53,625 nucleotides of DNA from Planctomycetia bacterium. Its GTDB lineage: Bacteria > Planctomycetota > Planctomycetia > Pirellulales > Thermoguttaceae. The stretch's first letter is position 1. Every line of letters begins with the position of its first letter. Of the stretch, positions 34,559 through 43,174 are shown one piece after another. A program made the position numbers and the translations under genes. Where the stretch lies: contig JAUNBF010000022.1 of the NCBI GenBank assembly GCA_030527185.1, forward strand, positions 1 through 53,625, read 5' to 3'. The notes under the pieces are model-generated. The model saw nothing but the letters and a program-made list of their open reading frames with translations, made no database searches and was not told the DNA's origin.

Positions 34559-35461
34559 TCAGACTTTCCGAACCACTCGCCGCGACTTGGATTCCTGAGC
34601 ATTGGCTGCCGGAGCGGAAACGGAATTCCGGGCGGGAATTTCTTCCTGAGGCAACGAAGAGGGAATTTTGGCATTGGGAGCCAACGGAAGTTTCAGCGTG
34701 AAGGCCGTTCCTTTGCCCGGGGTACTCTGAACCAGAATCCGGCCATGGTGGTCTTCCATAATCTCCCGACATCGTGACAGTCCCAGCCCGGTTCCCCCTT
34801 TGCCACTGTCGTCCGGCCCCGATTTTGTGGAGAAAAAGGGATCGAAAATGTGCGGCAAAACGTCCGTCGCAATACCGGCACCGTAGTCCCGAACCACCAG
34901 GTCTACCATCTGACTGGCGGCATCGTAGTGAATTTTAATCAAAAGCCGACCCTTCGTTTTTTCCATCGCCTGGCGGGCATTGGTCAACAGATTCAAGAGA
35001 ACTTCCTGAATCTGGTTGCCGTTGATAAAAACTTCGGGAACGTTGGGCGAAAAGTCGGTATCCACCTGAATCCGGTATTTGTTCATCTCCCGCTCCAAAA
35101 GAAGGAGAGCCGCTTCGGTCAATTGAACCAGATCGGTCGCCTCTTTTCCCACCGAACGGTTTCGCGCCATTCCCAAAACGGACTCGGAAATCTGAGCGGC
35201 ACGATTGCTTGCGTTGAGGATGATCGTGAGCGCTTTTTCCCGCGTTTCGTTGTCGCTGTGGCGAAGTCCCATCCGTGCGTAATTCATCACCGTCATCAAC
35301 ATGTTATTGAACTCATGCGTCGTGGTGCTGAGCAATTCGCCCAGTGAAATCATGGTTGCCGCCGAACGGAGATGGGATTGTATCAACTGATTTTCCTTTT
35401 CGAGTTGTTCTATTTTTTGCAGCAATCGCGTTACGTCCGACGAAAGATTTTGTTGGTCCAT
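34559..35461 (-). CDS. Soluble sensor histidine kinase
   Basis: A 300-residue kinase with no membrane segment. An N-terminal coiled coil (residues about 8-35) leads to the H box (TTTHEFNNML, H49), followed by N (LLNLLTNARQAM), G1 (RDYGAGI), F (PFFSTK) and G2 (GKGGTGLGLS) boxes, and a low-complexity tail. The ATG at 35461 has AAGGA seven bases upstream; longer in-frame starts lack one. No response regulator is adjacent, so it is an orphan. A cytoplasmic signal is likely. It lies about 210 bases downstream of nrdR on the same strand. Confidence 0.9.
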   Translation of the reverse strand: MDQQNLSSDVTRLLQKIEQLEKENQLIQSHLRSAATMISLGELLSTTTHEFNNMLMTVMNYARMGLRHSDNETREKALTIILNASNRAAQISESVLGMARNRSVGKEATDLVQLTEAALLLLEREMNKYRIQVDTDFSPNVPEVFINGNQIQEVLLNLLTNARQAMEKTKGRLLIKIHYDAASQMVDLVVRDYGAGIATDVLPHIFDPFFSTKSGPDDSGKGGTGLGLSRCREIMEDHHGRILVQSTPGKGTAFTLKLPLAPNAKIPSSLPQEEIPARNSVSAPAANAQESKSRRVVRKV

Positions 35462-35672
35462 GAGGAAATCCTTATAATCTATTCCATATTTCCTTCCCAT
35501 GGAATACCATAAAGGAGCCGTCGTACCGTGGGGTTCCGCGGCAGATGAGAGAGATTTTCCAGGGAATTTATAATAAAGCTTAATCCCTATTTCGGCAAGA
35601 TACCGTCCGACCTGTCCATTTTTTGTGGAGGCAGGCATATTTTAACCAATCCCTAAAATCGGCAGACGTGGA

Positions 35673-36143
35673 TTAAATTTTCTTGTGAGAGCCTCGCCCC
35701 AGCATTGGTTTGAGTACCTCCACAAAATCGCGGGCATCTTTGAATTGCCGATAAACGCTGACAAAACGGACAAACGCCACCTGGTCCAGCAGAAAAAGAT
35801 GCTCCATCAGCATTTCGCCCAGAAACTGGCTTTCGACCTCGTTATCAAAACGATTTTCAATCTCAATTTCGATTTTGTTGAGAATATCTTCCAGTTGCGC
35901 ATCACTGACCGGACGTTTTCGACAGGCCAGTTCCAAACCGTTTTTCAATTTTTGGCGGTCGAAGGGTTCCCGAGTTCCATTGCGTTTGATGACTTTGATA
36001 CTGGCACGCTCGATACGTTCGTAGGTGGTGAAACGGCGGGAACAGAACTGGCACTCTCGTCGCCGTCGAATGCCAAATCCGTCGTCACACGCACGGGAAT
36101 CAATAACGCGGTCATTATCCTGATGGCAACTGGGACACTTCAT
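35673..36143 (-). CDS. nrdR: Transcriptional repressor NrdR
   Basis: A 156-residue protein with the NrdR architecture. The zinc ribbon is C3-x-x-C6 and C31-x-x-C34, with RRRRECQFCSRRFTTYER between and after; the ATP-cone follows (VIKRNGTREPFDRQKLKNGL). NrdR represses ribonucleotide reductase genes according to the ATP/dATP ratio. Length and motif spacing are normal. No nrd gene is in this window. Diverges from the PH-domain gene across a 296-base AT-rich gap. Confidence 0.96.
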   Translation of the reverse strand: MKCPSCHQDNDRVIDSRACDDGFGIRRRRECQFCSRRFTTYERIERASIKVIKRNGTREPFDRQKLKNGLELACRKRPVSDAQLEDILNKIEIEIENRFDNEVESQFLGEMLMEHLFLLDQVAFVRFVSVYRQFKDARDFVEVLKPMLGRGSHKKI

Positions 36144-36439
36144 GGTTTATCCGGTGAAAAAAGGAATGGAAGATAGTTTTCTTCGTGGAAAATTTCATTT
36201 ATTCGATACACACTCTTGATTATATCGAAAAAAAGGCTCTAAAGAAAGGGGAATATTCCGCGTGACGGGAGAAATTTATCAAAATATTGGAAATTTTAGA
36301 AATTTTTTCGGGGGAACGCTCTCACTTTCCTTGTTTTTTGGAGCAAAAGATGATAAACTAAAGGAATGGCGCAATGGAAACGATGAAATGAAAGTGTGCC
36401 TGTAGTTTTTTTCAGATTCATGTCAGGAAGGAAAGAACG

Positions 36440-36988
36440 ATGTCTGAGGAACTGATGGAAAAAGAGGCGACCGTCGTGGAAGAAAATGTCCCAACGGAAT
36501 CGTTTGTCTGGCGTTACACCGGGAAAGACCTGCTTGATGAGAGTATTTTTGGAATTGTCTTTTTGGCAATTGCGATCATTGCCTGTACAGTGACGGAAGG
36601 TGCTTGGCGGTATGTGTTGCTGGGATTGCTTGGAATTCCCACGTTGATTTACTGGTGCTGGTTAAGTTACCTCTTCTTTATCCGAAGAGTCTGCACTTCC
36701 TACGAACTCACGCCGCAAAATTTCATTTATCGGCATGGTTTTATCGTCCAGAAAACGCGATTTATCGAATTGTTCGACATTGAACAGGTCAATATCAAGC
36801 GAAACCTCTGGGAAAGAATCATCGGTGTCGGAACCGTGCAACTCCGTCTGAAAGACCAGGGAACGACCAGTGCGATTGAAGATTTGAACATCCCCGGAAT
36901 GAGCGATTTCGAGAATATGCAGAAAAAAATCAACGATTACCGAACCTACTATCGAACTCGCGTCGGCAGGACACTGGTTCGAGGATAG
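36440..36988 (+). CDS. Membrane-anchored bacterial PH-domain protein
   Basis: A 182-residue protein. Two transmembrane helices lie at about residues 36-52 and 58-80, then a bacterial PH domain of the YdbS/YdbT kind (SYELTPQNFIYRHGFIVQKTRFIELFDIEQVNI). The domain faces the cytoplasm if both helices form a hairpin. The ATG at 36440 follows AAGGAAAG. Role unknown; relatives are implicated in membrane-stress or toxin resistance only in some organisms. Separated by 79 bases from the SDR gene. Confidence 0.82.
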   Translation: MSEELMEKEATVVEENVPTESFVWRYTGKDLLDESIFGIVFLAIAIIACTVTEGAWRYVLLGLLGIPTLIYWCWLSYLFFIRRVCTSYELTPQNFIYRHGFIVQKTRFIELFDIEQVNIKRNLWERIIGVGTVQLRLKDQGTTSAIEDLNIPGMSDFENMQKKINDYRTYYRTRVGRTLVRG

Positions 36989-37067
36989 GGTTTTTAATGG
37001 GTGACGGGGTTTGGAACTGGAAATTTTTACTTAAAATAAAAGAAAGGTTGTGTTGTAGGAAAAAACG

Positions 37068-37856
37068 ATGGCTGGAACAGCGGAATATTTGCAGGATTTG
37101 TTTGGTTTTGACGGAAAAGTGGCGGTCGTCATTGGCGGTGCCGGAGAGTTGGGCGGCGGGATTGCCCGTGGATTGGTGCAGGCCGGGGCACATGTCGTCA
37201 TTGCCGACGTGATGGAAGAGGGATGCCGAAAACGGTGCGAGCAATTGGAATCCCTGGGAGGGAAATGTTCCTGGACGTTGATTGACGTGACACGGCGGGA
37301 GTCGGTGGAAAAGGCTCTGGAAGCGGCCATGGCAGTCACGGGTCGGGTCGATGCGCTGGTGAATGCCGCCGGGGTGAATTTCGGCGCCTCATTTTTGGAT
37401 TATCCCGAAGAAAAATGGGATTTCATCATGAACGTCAACCTGAAAGGAATCTTTCTGGCCTGCCAGGTTTTTGGAAAACAGATGGCACAACAGGGAGGCG
37501 GAGCGATTCTCAATTTCGGAAGCGTCACGTCGCTTTTGCCCCTTTCGCGTGTTTTTGGATACGCGGCCAGTAAAGCGGGCGTGCTGAATCTTTCGCGGAA
37601 TATCGCTCAGGATTTGGCACTTCAGGGGGTGCGTGTGAACACGATTTGCCCTGGATTTTTCCCGGCAGAACAGAATCGGAAGCTGTTGGACGAAGCCCGC
37701 GTGGAGAGTATCATGCGGCATACACCGATGAAACGTTACGGCGAACCGGACGAACTGATTGGAACGGCATTGCTTTTGTTGTCGGAAAAGGCCGGACGCT
37801 TTGTGACGGGAGCGGTGGTGAGTGTGGATGGCGGATTTACAGCCAGTTGGTTTTAA
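37068..37856 (+). CDS. Short-chain dehydrogenase/reductase, uronate-metabolism type
   Basis: A 262-residue SDR. The NAD(P)-binding glycine motif is GGAGELGGG (23-31), NAAG follows, the catalytic residues are in the SVTS region and YAASK. The FFPAEQNR stretch after PG is typical of SDRs annotated as D-mannonate oxidoreductases. It may reduce a keto-uronate or related sugar acid; specificity is inference. The ATG at 37068 lies after a weak site. The exonuclease gene starts three bases after its stop, so the two are coupled by position, without obvious functional link. Confidence 0.85.
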   Translation: MAGTAEYLQDLFGFDGKVAVVIGGAGELGGGIARGLVQAGAHVVIADVMEEGCRKRCEQLESLGGKCSWTLIDVTRRESVEKALEAAMAVTGRVDALVNAAGVNFGASFLDYPEEKWDFIMNVNLKGIFLACQVFGKQMAQQGGGAILNFGSVTSLLPLSRVFGYAASKAGVLNLSRNIAQDLALQGVRVNTICPGFFPAEQNRKLLDEARVESIMRHTPMKRYGEPDELIGTALLLLSEKAGRFVTGAVVSVDGGFTASWF

Positions 37857-37859
37857 GAG

Positions 37860-38414
37860 ATGGAGGGGAGTGTCGCCGGGGTGGAAAATTGCGAAATTCG
37901 GGATTTTGTGGCGATTGATTTCGAGACGGCCAATTACGATTCTTTCAGTGCATGCAGCGTTGGCTTGGTGAAATGTGTCGGGGGGGAGATTGTGGAGACG
38001 TACAGTACCCTGATTCGCCCTCCACGGCTTTATTTTGTTCCGAAATTTACGCAGATTCATGGTCTGACGGCGGAAGATGTGCGGTATGCGCTGACGTTTG
38101 ACAAACACTGGGAGTTTCCTCTGCGTGATTTTTTAGGCGACTATCCATTGGTGGCGCACAATGCCCGCTTCGACCGAAGTGTTTTGTTAGGGACGCTGGG
38201 TTTTTATGAACTGCCGATGATCGAGAATCCGTGGGAGTGTACGCTTCAGCACTCCCGGCGTTATTTTTCACGGGTTTTGAAACACACCCTTCCCAACTAT
38301 CGGCTCAACACCGTGGCGGCCTACTGGGGAATTTCGTTCCAGCACCACGATGCGCTTCAGGATGCTTTGGCGGCGGCGGAAATCTGGTTGCGAATCCAGC
38401 GAGGAGAATGGTAA
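37860..38414 (+). CDS. DEDDh 3'-5' exonuclease (DnaQ-like)
   Basis: A 184-residue exonuclease. The active-site motifs are FVAIDFETAN (D20, E22), LVAHNARFD and FQHHDALQDA, the DEDDh set of DnaQ-type proofreading exonucleases. It is a stand-alone domain, shorter than epsilon subunits and without a polymerase-binding tail; DNA repair or RNA turnover are both possible. Starts three bases after the SDR gene. Confidence 0.9.
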   Translation: MEGSVAGVENCEIRDFVAIDFETANYDSFSACSVGLVKCVGGEIVETYSTLIRPPRLYFVPKFTQIHGLTAEDVRYALTFDKHWEFPLRDFLGDYPLVAHNARFDRSVLLGTLGFYELPMIENPWECTLQHSRRYFSRVLKHTLPNYRLNTVAAYWGISFQHHDALQDALAAAEIWLRIQRGEW

Positions 38415-38543
38415 ACGGAGGTGAAGGGAACATTCTGAACGTTGCATTTGACAAATTTCTCTCCCTCCCCCCTTCACTCTCTGGATAATTAGGGTTAAAA
38501 TAAGAAACTCATGTATCTGTAGTTTTATTGAAAGGAGGGTGAT

Positions 38544-39842
38544 ATGTCCAAAGAAAAAGCAATCCTGACTCTGGACGGAAAGCGAATTGAATTTCCTGTC
38601 GTACGTGGAACGGAGGGGGACGTTGCCATTGATATTTCCAAATTGTATGAAGAACATCATATCACCACTTTTGACCCATCCCTGGCCAATACGGCAGTCT
38701 GTAAAAGTACCATCACGTATATTGATGGCGATAAAGGGATTCTTCGGTATCGTGGGATTCCCATCGAACAGTTTGTCACCAATTCGCCGAACTTTGTGGA
38801 AGTGGCATACCTGCTGTTATCCGGCCATTTGCCAACGCGGGAGGAGGGAATCACGTTTCGGAATCGGCTGACGGAAAATGAGTTGCTGAACGAAACGATG
38901 CGTTATCAGTTCCGAAGTGTCCCGACTTCCGCTCCGCCGATGGCGCAGCTGTCCGCTTCGTTGAGCAATCTGGCCTGTTTCCATCGTGACCTTTTTGTGC
39001 TGGATACGGATGACGAGTTCATGGACGTTTCCGCTCAACTGATCAGTAAGATTCGTACCGTGGCTGCCTTTATCTACCGTCGCAGCCAGGGTTTGCCCTA
39101 CATTTATCCCAATCCGAATTTACGGTACTGTGCCAATTTTCTCCACATGATGTTCTCTTTGCCGTATGCACATCATGAAGTTTCGCCGGAAGTGGAGGAT
39201 GCGTTGAATCTGATTCTGATTCTGCACGCCGACCATGAGCAAAATTGCAGTGCCGCGACGGTTCGGACGGTGGGGTCGTCGCGGGCCAATGTCTTTGCGT
39301 CGTGTGCGGCGGGAATCAGTGCTTTGTGGGGACCGTTGCATGGCGGGGCGAACGTGGAGGTGATGGAGATGCTCGACGGGATTCATCGGGGTGGTTTGAC
39401 TCCAGAAGATTGTATCCAGATGGCGAAAGACAAGAACAACGCGTTTCGACTCTTTGGTTTCGGCCACCGGATTTACAAAAACTACGATCCGCGAGCCAAA
39501 ATTTTGCGTGAAGCATGTGACCGGGTCTTTGCGACGATGAAAAATCAGAACGATCCTTTGCTGAACATTGCCCGAAAACTGGAGGAGTTGGCTCTGGCGG
39601 ACTCGTATTTTATCGACCGGAAGTTGTATCCCAACGTGGATTTTTACAGTGGCCTGTTGCTCCGAGCCATGGGAATTCCGACGAACATGTTTACGGTGAT
39701 GTTCGCGATTGGACGATTGCCGGGATGGATTGCGCAGTGGAAAGAACAGCACGACACCATCGGTGGAAGAATCATCCGTCCGCGACAGGTTTACGTGGGA
39801 AATACCGAAACCAATTATATTCCGGTAGAGCAACGTCCCTAA
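38544..39842 (+). CDS. gltA: Citrate synthase
   Basis: A 432-residue citrate synthase, first enzyme of the TCA cycle (oxaloacetate + acetyl-CoA to citrate). Active-site histidines are in ILHADHEQN and GPLHGGAN, and FGFGHRIYKNYDPRAKI carries the third histidine and arginine residues. Length and N-terminal domain (ILTLDGKRIEFPVVRGTEGD) fit the hexameric, NADH-sensitive Gram-negative type. Perfect GAAAGGAGG ribosome binding site before the ATG at 38544. A TTGACA at 38448 lies upstream but has no clear -10 partner. Confidence 0.97.
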   Translation: MSKEKAILTLDGKRIEFPVVRGTEGDVAIDISKLYEEHHITTFDPSLANTAVCKSTITYIDGDKGILRYRGIPIEQFVTNSPNFVEVAYLLLSGHLPTREEGITFRNRLTENELLNETMRYQFRSVPTSAPPMAQLSASLSNLACFHRDLFVLDTDDEFMDVSAQLISKIRTVAAFIYRRSQGLPYIYPNPNLRYCANFLHMMFSLPYAHHEVSPEVEDALNLILILHADHEQNCSAATVRTVGSSRANVFASCAAGISALWGPLHGGANVEVMEMLDGIHRGGLTPEDCIQMAKDKNNAFRLFGFGHRIYKNYDPRAKILREACDRVFATMKNQNDPLLNIARKLEELALADSYFIDRKLYPNVDFYSGLLLRAMGIPTNMFTVMFAIGRLPGWIAQWKEQHDTIGGRIIRPRQVYVGNTETNYIPVEQRP

Positions 39843-39860
39843 ACGCCCTAATGCTTTTTA

Positions 39861-39899
39861 AATTGATAATTATTAATTGATAATTGATAATTATTGATG
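39861..39899. repeat. Heptamer repeat, copy 5
   Basis: Tandem TTGATAA-type units, partly interrupted. Positions 39873-39899 (27 bases) are identical to 53527-53553. Confidence 0.85.
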
Positions 39900-40020
39900 T
39901 TCATGCCGTATTTTCATGGGCAGTTGTGTTATGCGGGGTACTCATACTCCCCCCAAGCCCCTCCATTTGGCAGGGGTCTCCCTCTTTCTTGCCCCATTAA
40001 TCCTTATCATTAAATTATTT

Positions 40021-41046
40021 ATGCAGTTGGGTTCTTTGACCATTTCGCCACCTCTTTTTCAGGCACCGATGGCGGGTTTTACGAACGACGCGTTTCGGCA
40101 GATGGTGACGCAATTTGGTGGTGTGGGGCTGTTGGCGACGGAAATGCTCCATGCCCGTGGGTTGTTGGAGATGTCGCGACGGCGAAAGTCGCTCCACGGT
40201 CGGCTCTTTGGGATTCCCCGGCATGACGAAGCACTCCCAAAAGTCCCCCTGGCTGTCCAGATTTGGGATAACGACGCGGAGGCCATGGCGGCGGTGACGG
40301 AAAAGATTCTTCAGGAATTTGCGGTTCAGGTCATCGATATGAATTTCGGATGTCCCATGCCGGACGTGGTTCAGAAAGCGAAAGCAGGCTCCTGGCTGTT
40401 GCAGTTTCCTGAAAAGATGGCGGAAATTGCCCGATGTGTGGTGCAGGCGGCAGGGGCAACTCCCGTGACGGCCAAAATCCGGCTGGGATTCACGGCAGAA
40501 ACGGTGAACGCGGTGGAAAATGCGCTGGCACTGGAAGAAGCGGGGATTCAGGCCTTGACGGTGCATGGCCGAACGACGGAACAGATGTATTCCGGGACGG
40601 CAGATTGGGGAAAAATTGCGGAAGTGAAGCGTGCGTTGAAAAAAATCCCCCTGATTGGCAACGGCGACATTCGCACGCCGGAAGATGCGGTGCGGGCTTT
40701 TCGGGACTATGGTGTGGACGGAGTGATGATTGGACGGCAGGCGTTGAAACATCCCTGGATTTTCCGGCAGACGGAACGTCTTTTGCGGGGAGATACAACC
40801 CCCATGTTGCCGACTGCCACCGAGCAAAAAACGTGGTTACTGGAGCATTTTCGCCTCTTGCGGAAACAATATTCCGAACAGGAGGCGATTCTCCTCATGC
40901 GGCGGGTGGCTCCCTGTTACGGTTCCGGGCTTCGCAATGCCCGCCATTTTCGGATTGCGGTTGGGAAGAGCGTTACCGAGCAAGATTTTTATGAAGCGGT
41001 GGAAACGTTCTTCCCCACCGATATTTCCGAGGAAAATTCCCTTTAA
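40021..41046 (+). CDS. tRNA-dihydrouridine synthase
   Basis: A 341-residue flavoprotein of the Dus family, which reduces uridines in tRNA. Motifs: FMN-binding FQAPMAGFT near the N-terminus, catalytic cysteine C111 in DMNFGCP, the lysine in VTAKIRLG, the histidine in TVHGRT, and IGNGDI. Closest in pattern to DusB. The ATG at 40021 lies among several in-frame starts; the upstream ones fall in repeat-rich sequence. The 3' end overlaps the convergent thioredoxin-like gene by four bases. Confidence 0.92.
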   Translation: MQLGSLTISPPLFQAPMAGFTNDAFRQMVTQFGGVGLLATEMLHARGLLEMSRRRKSLHGRLFGIPRHDEALPKVPLAVQIWDNDAEAMAAVTEKILQEFAVQVIDMNFGCPMPDVVQKAKAGSWLLQFPEKMAEIARCVVQAAGATPVTAKIRLGFTAETVNAVENALALEEAGIQALTVHGRTTEQMYSGTADWGKIAEVKRALKKIPLIGNGDIRTPEDAVRAFRDYGVDGVMIGRQALKHPWIFRQTERLLRGDTTPMLPTATEQKTWLLEHFRLLRKQYSEQEAILLMRRVAPCYGSGLRNARHFRIAVGKSVTEQDFYEAVETFFPTDISEENSL

Positions 41047-41753
41047 CGTTTTTGACGACGTCCGACGCTTAAAATTTTTTCGATAATCGTGTCGGTCAAT
41101 TCGTACTTCGGCTGATTCGGCATTCCTTCCCAGACAATCCCGCCATACTGCGGTTCAATCAACACGGCATGAGGAATCCCGAAAACGCCCAGGGCATTCG
41201 CCGTCCGACGTTGGGTATCGATTCCGACATAGTGCGTCAGGTCTTTTCCCTTCAAGTCGCCGGGACAATCGTCGATGGCTTTTCGATCCGTCTCGCAGAT
41301 TGAAATGACAACCAGTTCGTCGCCAAATTTTTCCTGCCACGCATTGAGCATGGGAAGCGTTCTTCGGCAGGGGGGACACCAGGTCGCCCAAAATTCGACC
41401 AGAAGATATTTTCCTTCCAGTTGTGGTGGTTTTTCGTGGTACCACTCCTCTACTTTCAGAAAGGCCTCCACCCGATCAATGGCGGGAATATCGGCAGTTT
41501 CGTCGTTTTCCTCCAAAATTTTCCCTTTTTCGTCCAGTCGCGGGACTTGCAGGAAGAGCCACGAATCTGCCCACAGATTCTTCGTCCGTTCACGCTGGGA
41601 GGAAACCAGATTTCCCTTTTCAAACGGTGAAACGACCACCGCCTTGGGAGCTTGCCCATCCTTGACCATGGGGAGCAACTCCTCTTCGGCCAGCAGAGAG
41701 AACCCCAGACCACAAAATCCCAAAATCACAACCCCAAAGGCTCTTTTCTTCAT
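41043..41753 (-). CDS. Exported TlpA/ResA-type thioredoxin-like protein
   Basis: A 236-residue protein. Signal peptide about residues 1-22; then about 85 residues without recognised fold; then a thioredoxin-like domain with active site WATWCPPCRR (C126, C129). The cis-proline segment is FGIPHAVL. Such proteins reduce or exchange disulfides outside the membrane, for example in cytochrome c maturation. Its start lies 74 bases from the convergent-free 3' end of mnmE on the same strand. Confidence 0.88.
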   Translation of the reverse strand: MKKRAFGVVILGFCGLGFSLLAEEELLPMVKDGQAPKAVVVSPFEKGNLVSSQRERTKNLWADSWLFLQVPRLDEKGKILEENDETADIPAIDRVEAFLKVEEWYHEKPPQLEGKYLLVEFWATWCPPCRRTLPMLNAWQEKFGDELVVISICETDRKAIDDCPGDLKGKDLTHYVGIDTQRRTANALGVFGIPHAVLIEPQYGGIVWEGMPNQPKYELTDTIIEKILSVGRRQKR

Positions 41754-41827
41754 CTTCGACTCCTTGAAAAACGGCAGGAAATTTTCTGTAAAATGCCATT
41801 ATATCGCAAAACCACGTTCCTGGCAAG

Positions 41828-43159
41828 TCATTTCCCCACACAGAATCGAGAAAAAATAGAGTCGAGCAAATCTTCCGTATAAATCGCTCCCACCATTCGG
41901 CCAAGATGCTCCAGTGCCACGCGAACCTCGGAGGCCAGAAGCTCTTCATACGGCGTGTCACAAAGTTGAAAGGCATTTTGCAATGCTTTATGAGCTTGAA
42001 TCAGCGAATCTCGACACCGAATCTCCGTCGAAGCCACCATTTCCGATTCCGCTCCCGAACGTTCCTGGAGGAGAACCGCCAGACGCTTCTGGAATTCCTC
42101 CAGCCCCTCTCCTGTCTGGCTGCTGACGTACAGAATCGAAGGGATGGCAAGCCGATTTTCTATCGGAAGCAAATCGCATCGCATGGCTAAAACCAACGCA
42201 TTTTCCTCTCTCAGCCAACGGGGAGGAAGGTGCTTTATTTCCCGTGCATCCCAGCACAATATCCGAATGTCGGCCTGTTCCTGCTGCGTTCGTGCCATTT
42301 TCTGTGACTGCTGCGACAAAAATTCCGACTCCTGTTGCCACGAATCCCCCGCTGTATCCACCAAAAGACAATGGTCATTTTGCCACTCCCACCGGGCGGT
42401 TAGATAATCCCGTGTCGTGCCCGGCATGTCGTAAACAATCGCCTTTTCCTCCGCCAAAAGGGTGTTGAAAAGCCGACTTTTGCCGATGTTAGGCGGTCCG
42501 TACAAGACCACACGGAGAAGATGGTCGCTCTGACCACGGGAAGTCGTTTTTTCCAGAATCTGCGAAATTTTCTGATACGCCATCTCCAAACGTGAGCGAA
42601 TTTCCTCCGAAGTGATAAACGCAATGTCCTCGTCGGCAAAGTCGAAACCCGCTTCCAGATGTTCCAACAATTCCCAAAGAAGGTTCCGCAATTCCTGAAG
42701 TGGCTGTGACAGACCACCTGCAAGTTGCGAAAGGGCTGTTTGCAGGCGAGATTCCTGCGTCGCGTCGATGACTCCCAAAACCGCTTCCGCCTGTGTCAAA
42801 TCGAGGCGACCGGACAGAAATGCCCGCAACGTAAACTCTCCCGGTTGTGCCAGGCGGACTTCCCCTTCACAAAACCGTTCCATCAACCTTTCTAAAAAAG
42901 GAATGGCTCCTACGGTGTGCAGTTCCACCGCTTCCTGCCCGGTATAACTTTTCCCATCTTCCCAGGCATAACAGATGACCGGCCAGTCCAGCCCCTCCAG
43001 GGAAAGAGAAGTTTCCACCCTTCCCGGTTGAGAGATAAAAATTCCCCATTCCCGCATGACTTTCCACGATTTCGGACCACTGAGACGCAGAATTCCGCGC
43101 ACACCTCCCTTGCCAGGAGCCGACGCAATGGCAATGATCGTATCTTCCAGTGGGTACAT
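41828..43159 (-). CDS. mnmE: tRNA modification GTPase MnmE
   Basis: A 443-residue protein matching MnmE: N-terminal DTIIAIASAPGKGGVRGILRLSG, helical domain, G domain with P-loop GPPNIGKSRLFN, switch PGTTRDYL, DTAG, and the C-terminal catalytic FCVGK. With MnmG it adds carboxymethylaminomethyl to wobble uridine. One oddity: the guanine-specificity motif, normally NKxD, reads MRCD. MnmG is not in the window. Downstream of the Hsp70 gene by 15 bases and likely co-transcribed. Confidence 0.94.
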   Translation of the reverse strand: MYPLEDTIIAIASAPGKGGVRGILRLSGPKSWKVMREWGIFISQPGRVETSLSLEGLDWPVICYAWEDGKSYTGQEAVELHTVGAIPFLERLMERFCEGEVRLAQPGEFTLRAFLSGRLDLTQAEAVLGVIDATQESRLQTALSQLAGGLSQPLQELRNLLWELLEHLEAGFDFADEDIAFITSEEIRSRLEMAYQKISQILEKTTSRGQSDHLLRVVLYGPPNIGKSRLFNTLLAEEKAIVYDMPGTTRDYLTARWEWQNDHCLLVDTAGDSWQQESEFLSQQSQKMARTQQEQADIRILCWDAREIKHLPPRWLREENALVLAMRCDLLPIENRLAIPSILYVSSQTGEGLEEFQKRLAVLLQERSGAESEMVASTEIRCRDSLIQAHKALQNAFQLCDTPYEELLASEVRVALEHLGRMVGAIYTEDLLDSIFSRFCVGK

Positions 43160-43174
43160 CCGCCGAGACCTGAT

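Noticed and set aside
38448..38453. TTGACA upstream of citrate synthase
   Set aside because: No -10 box at acceptable spacing, so I do not call a promoter.
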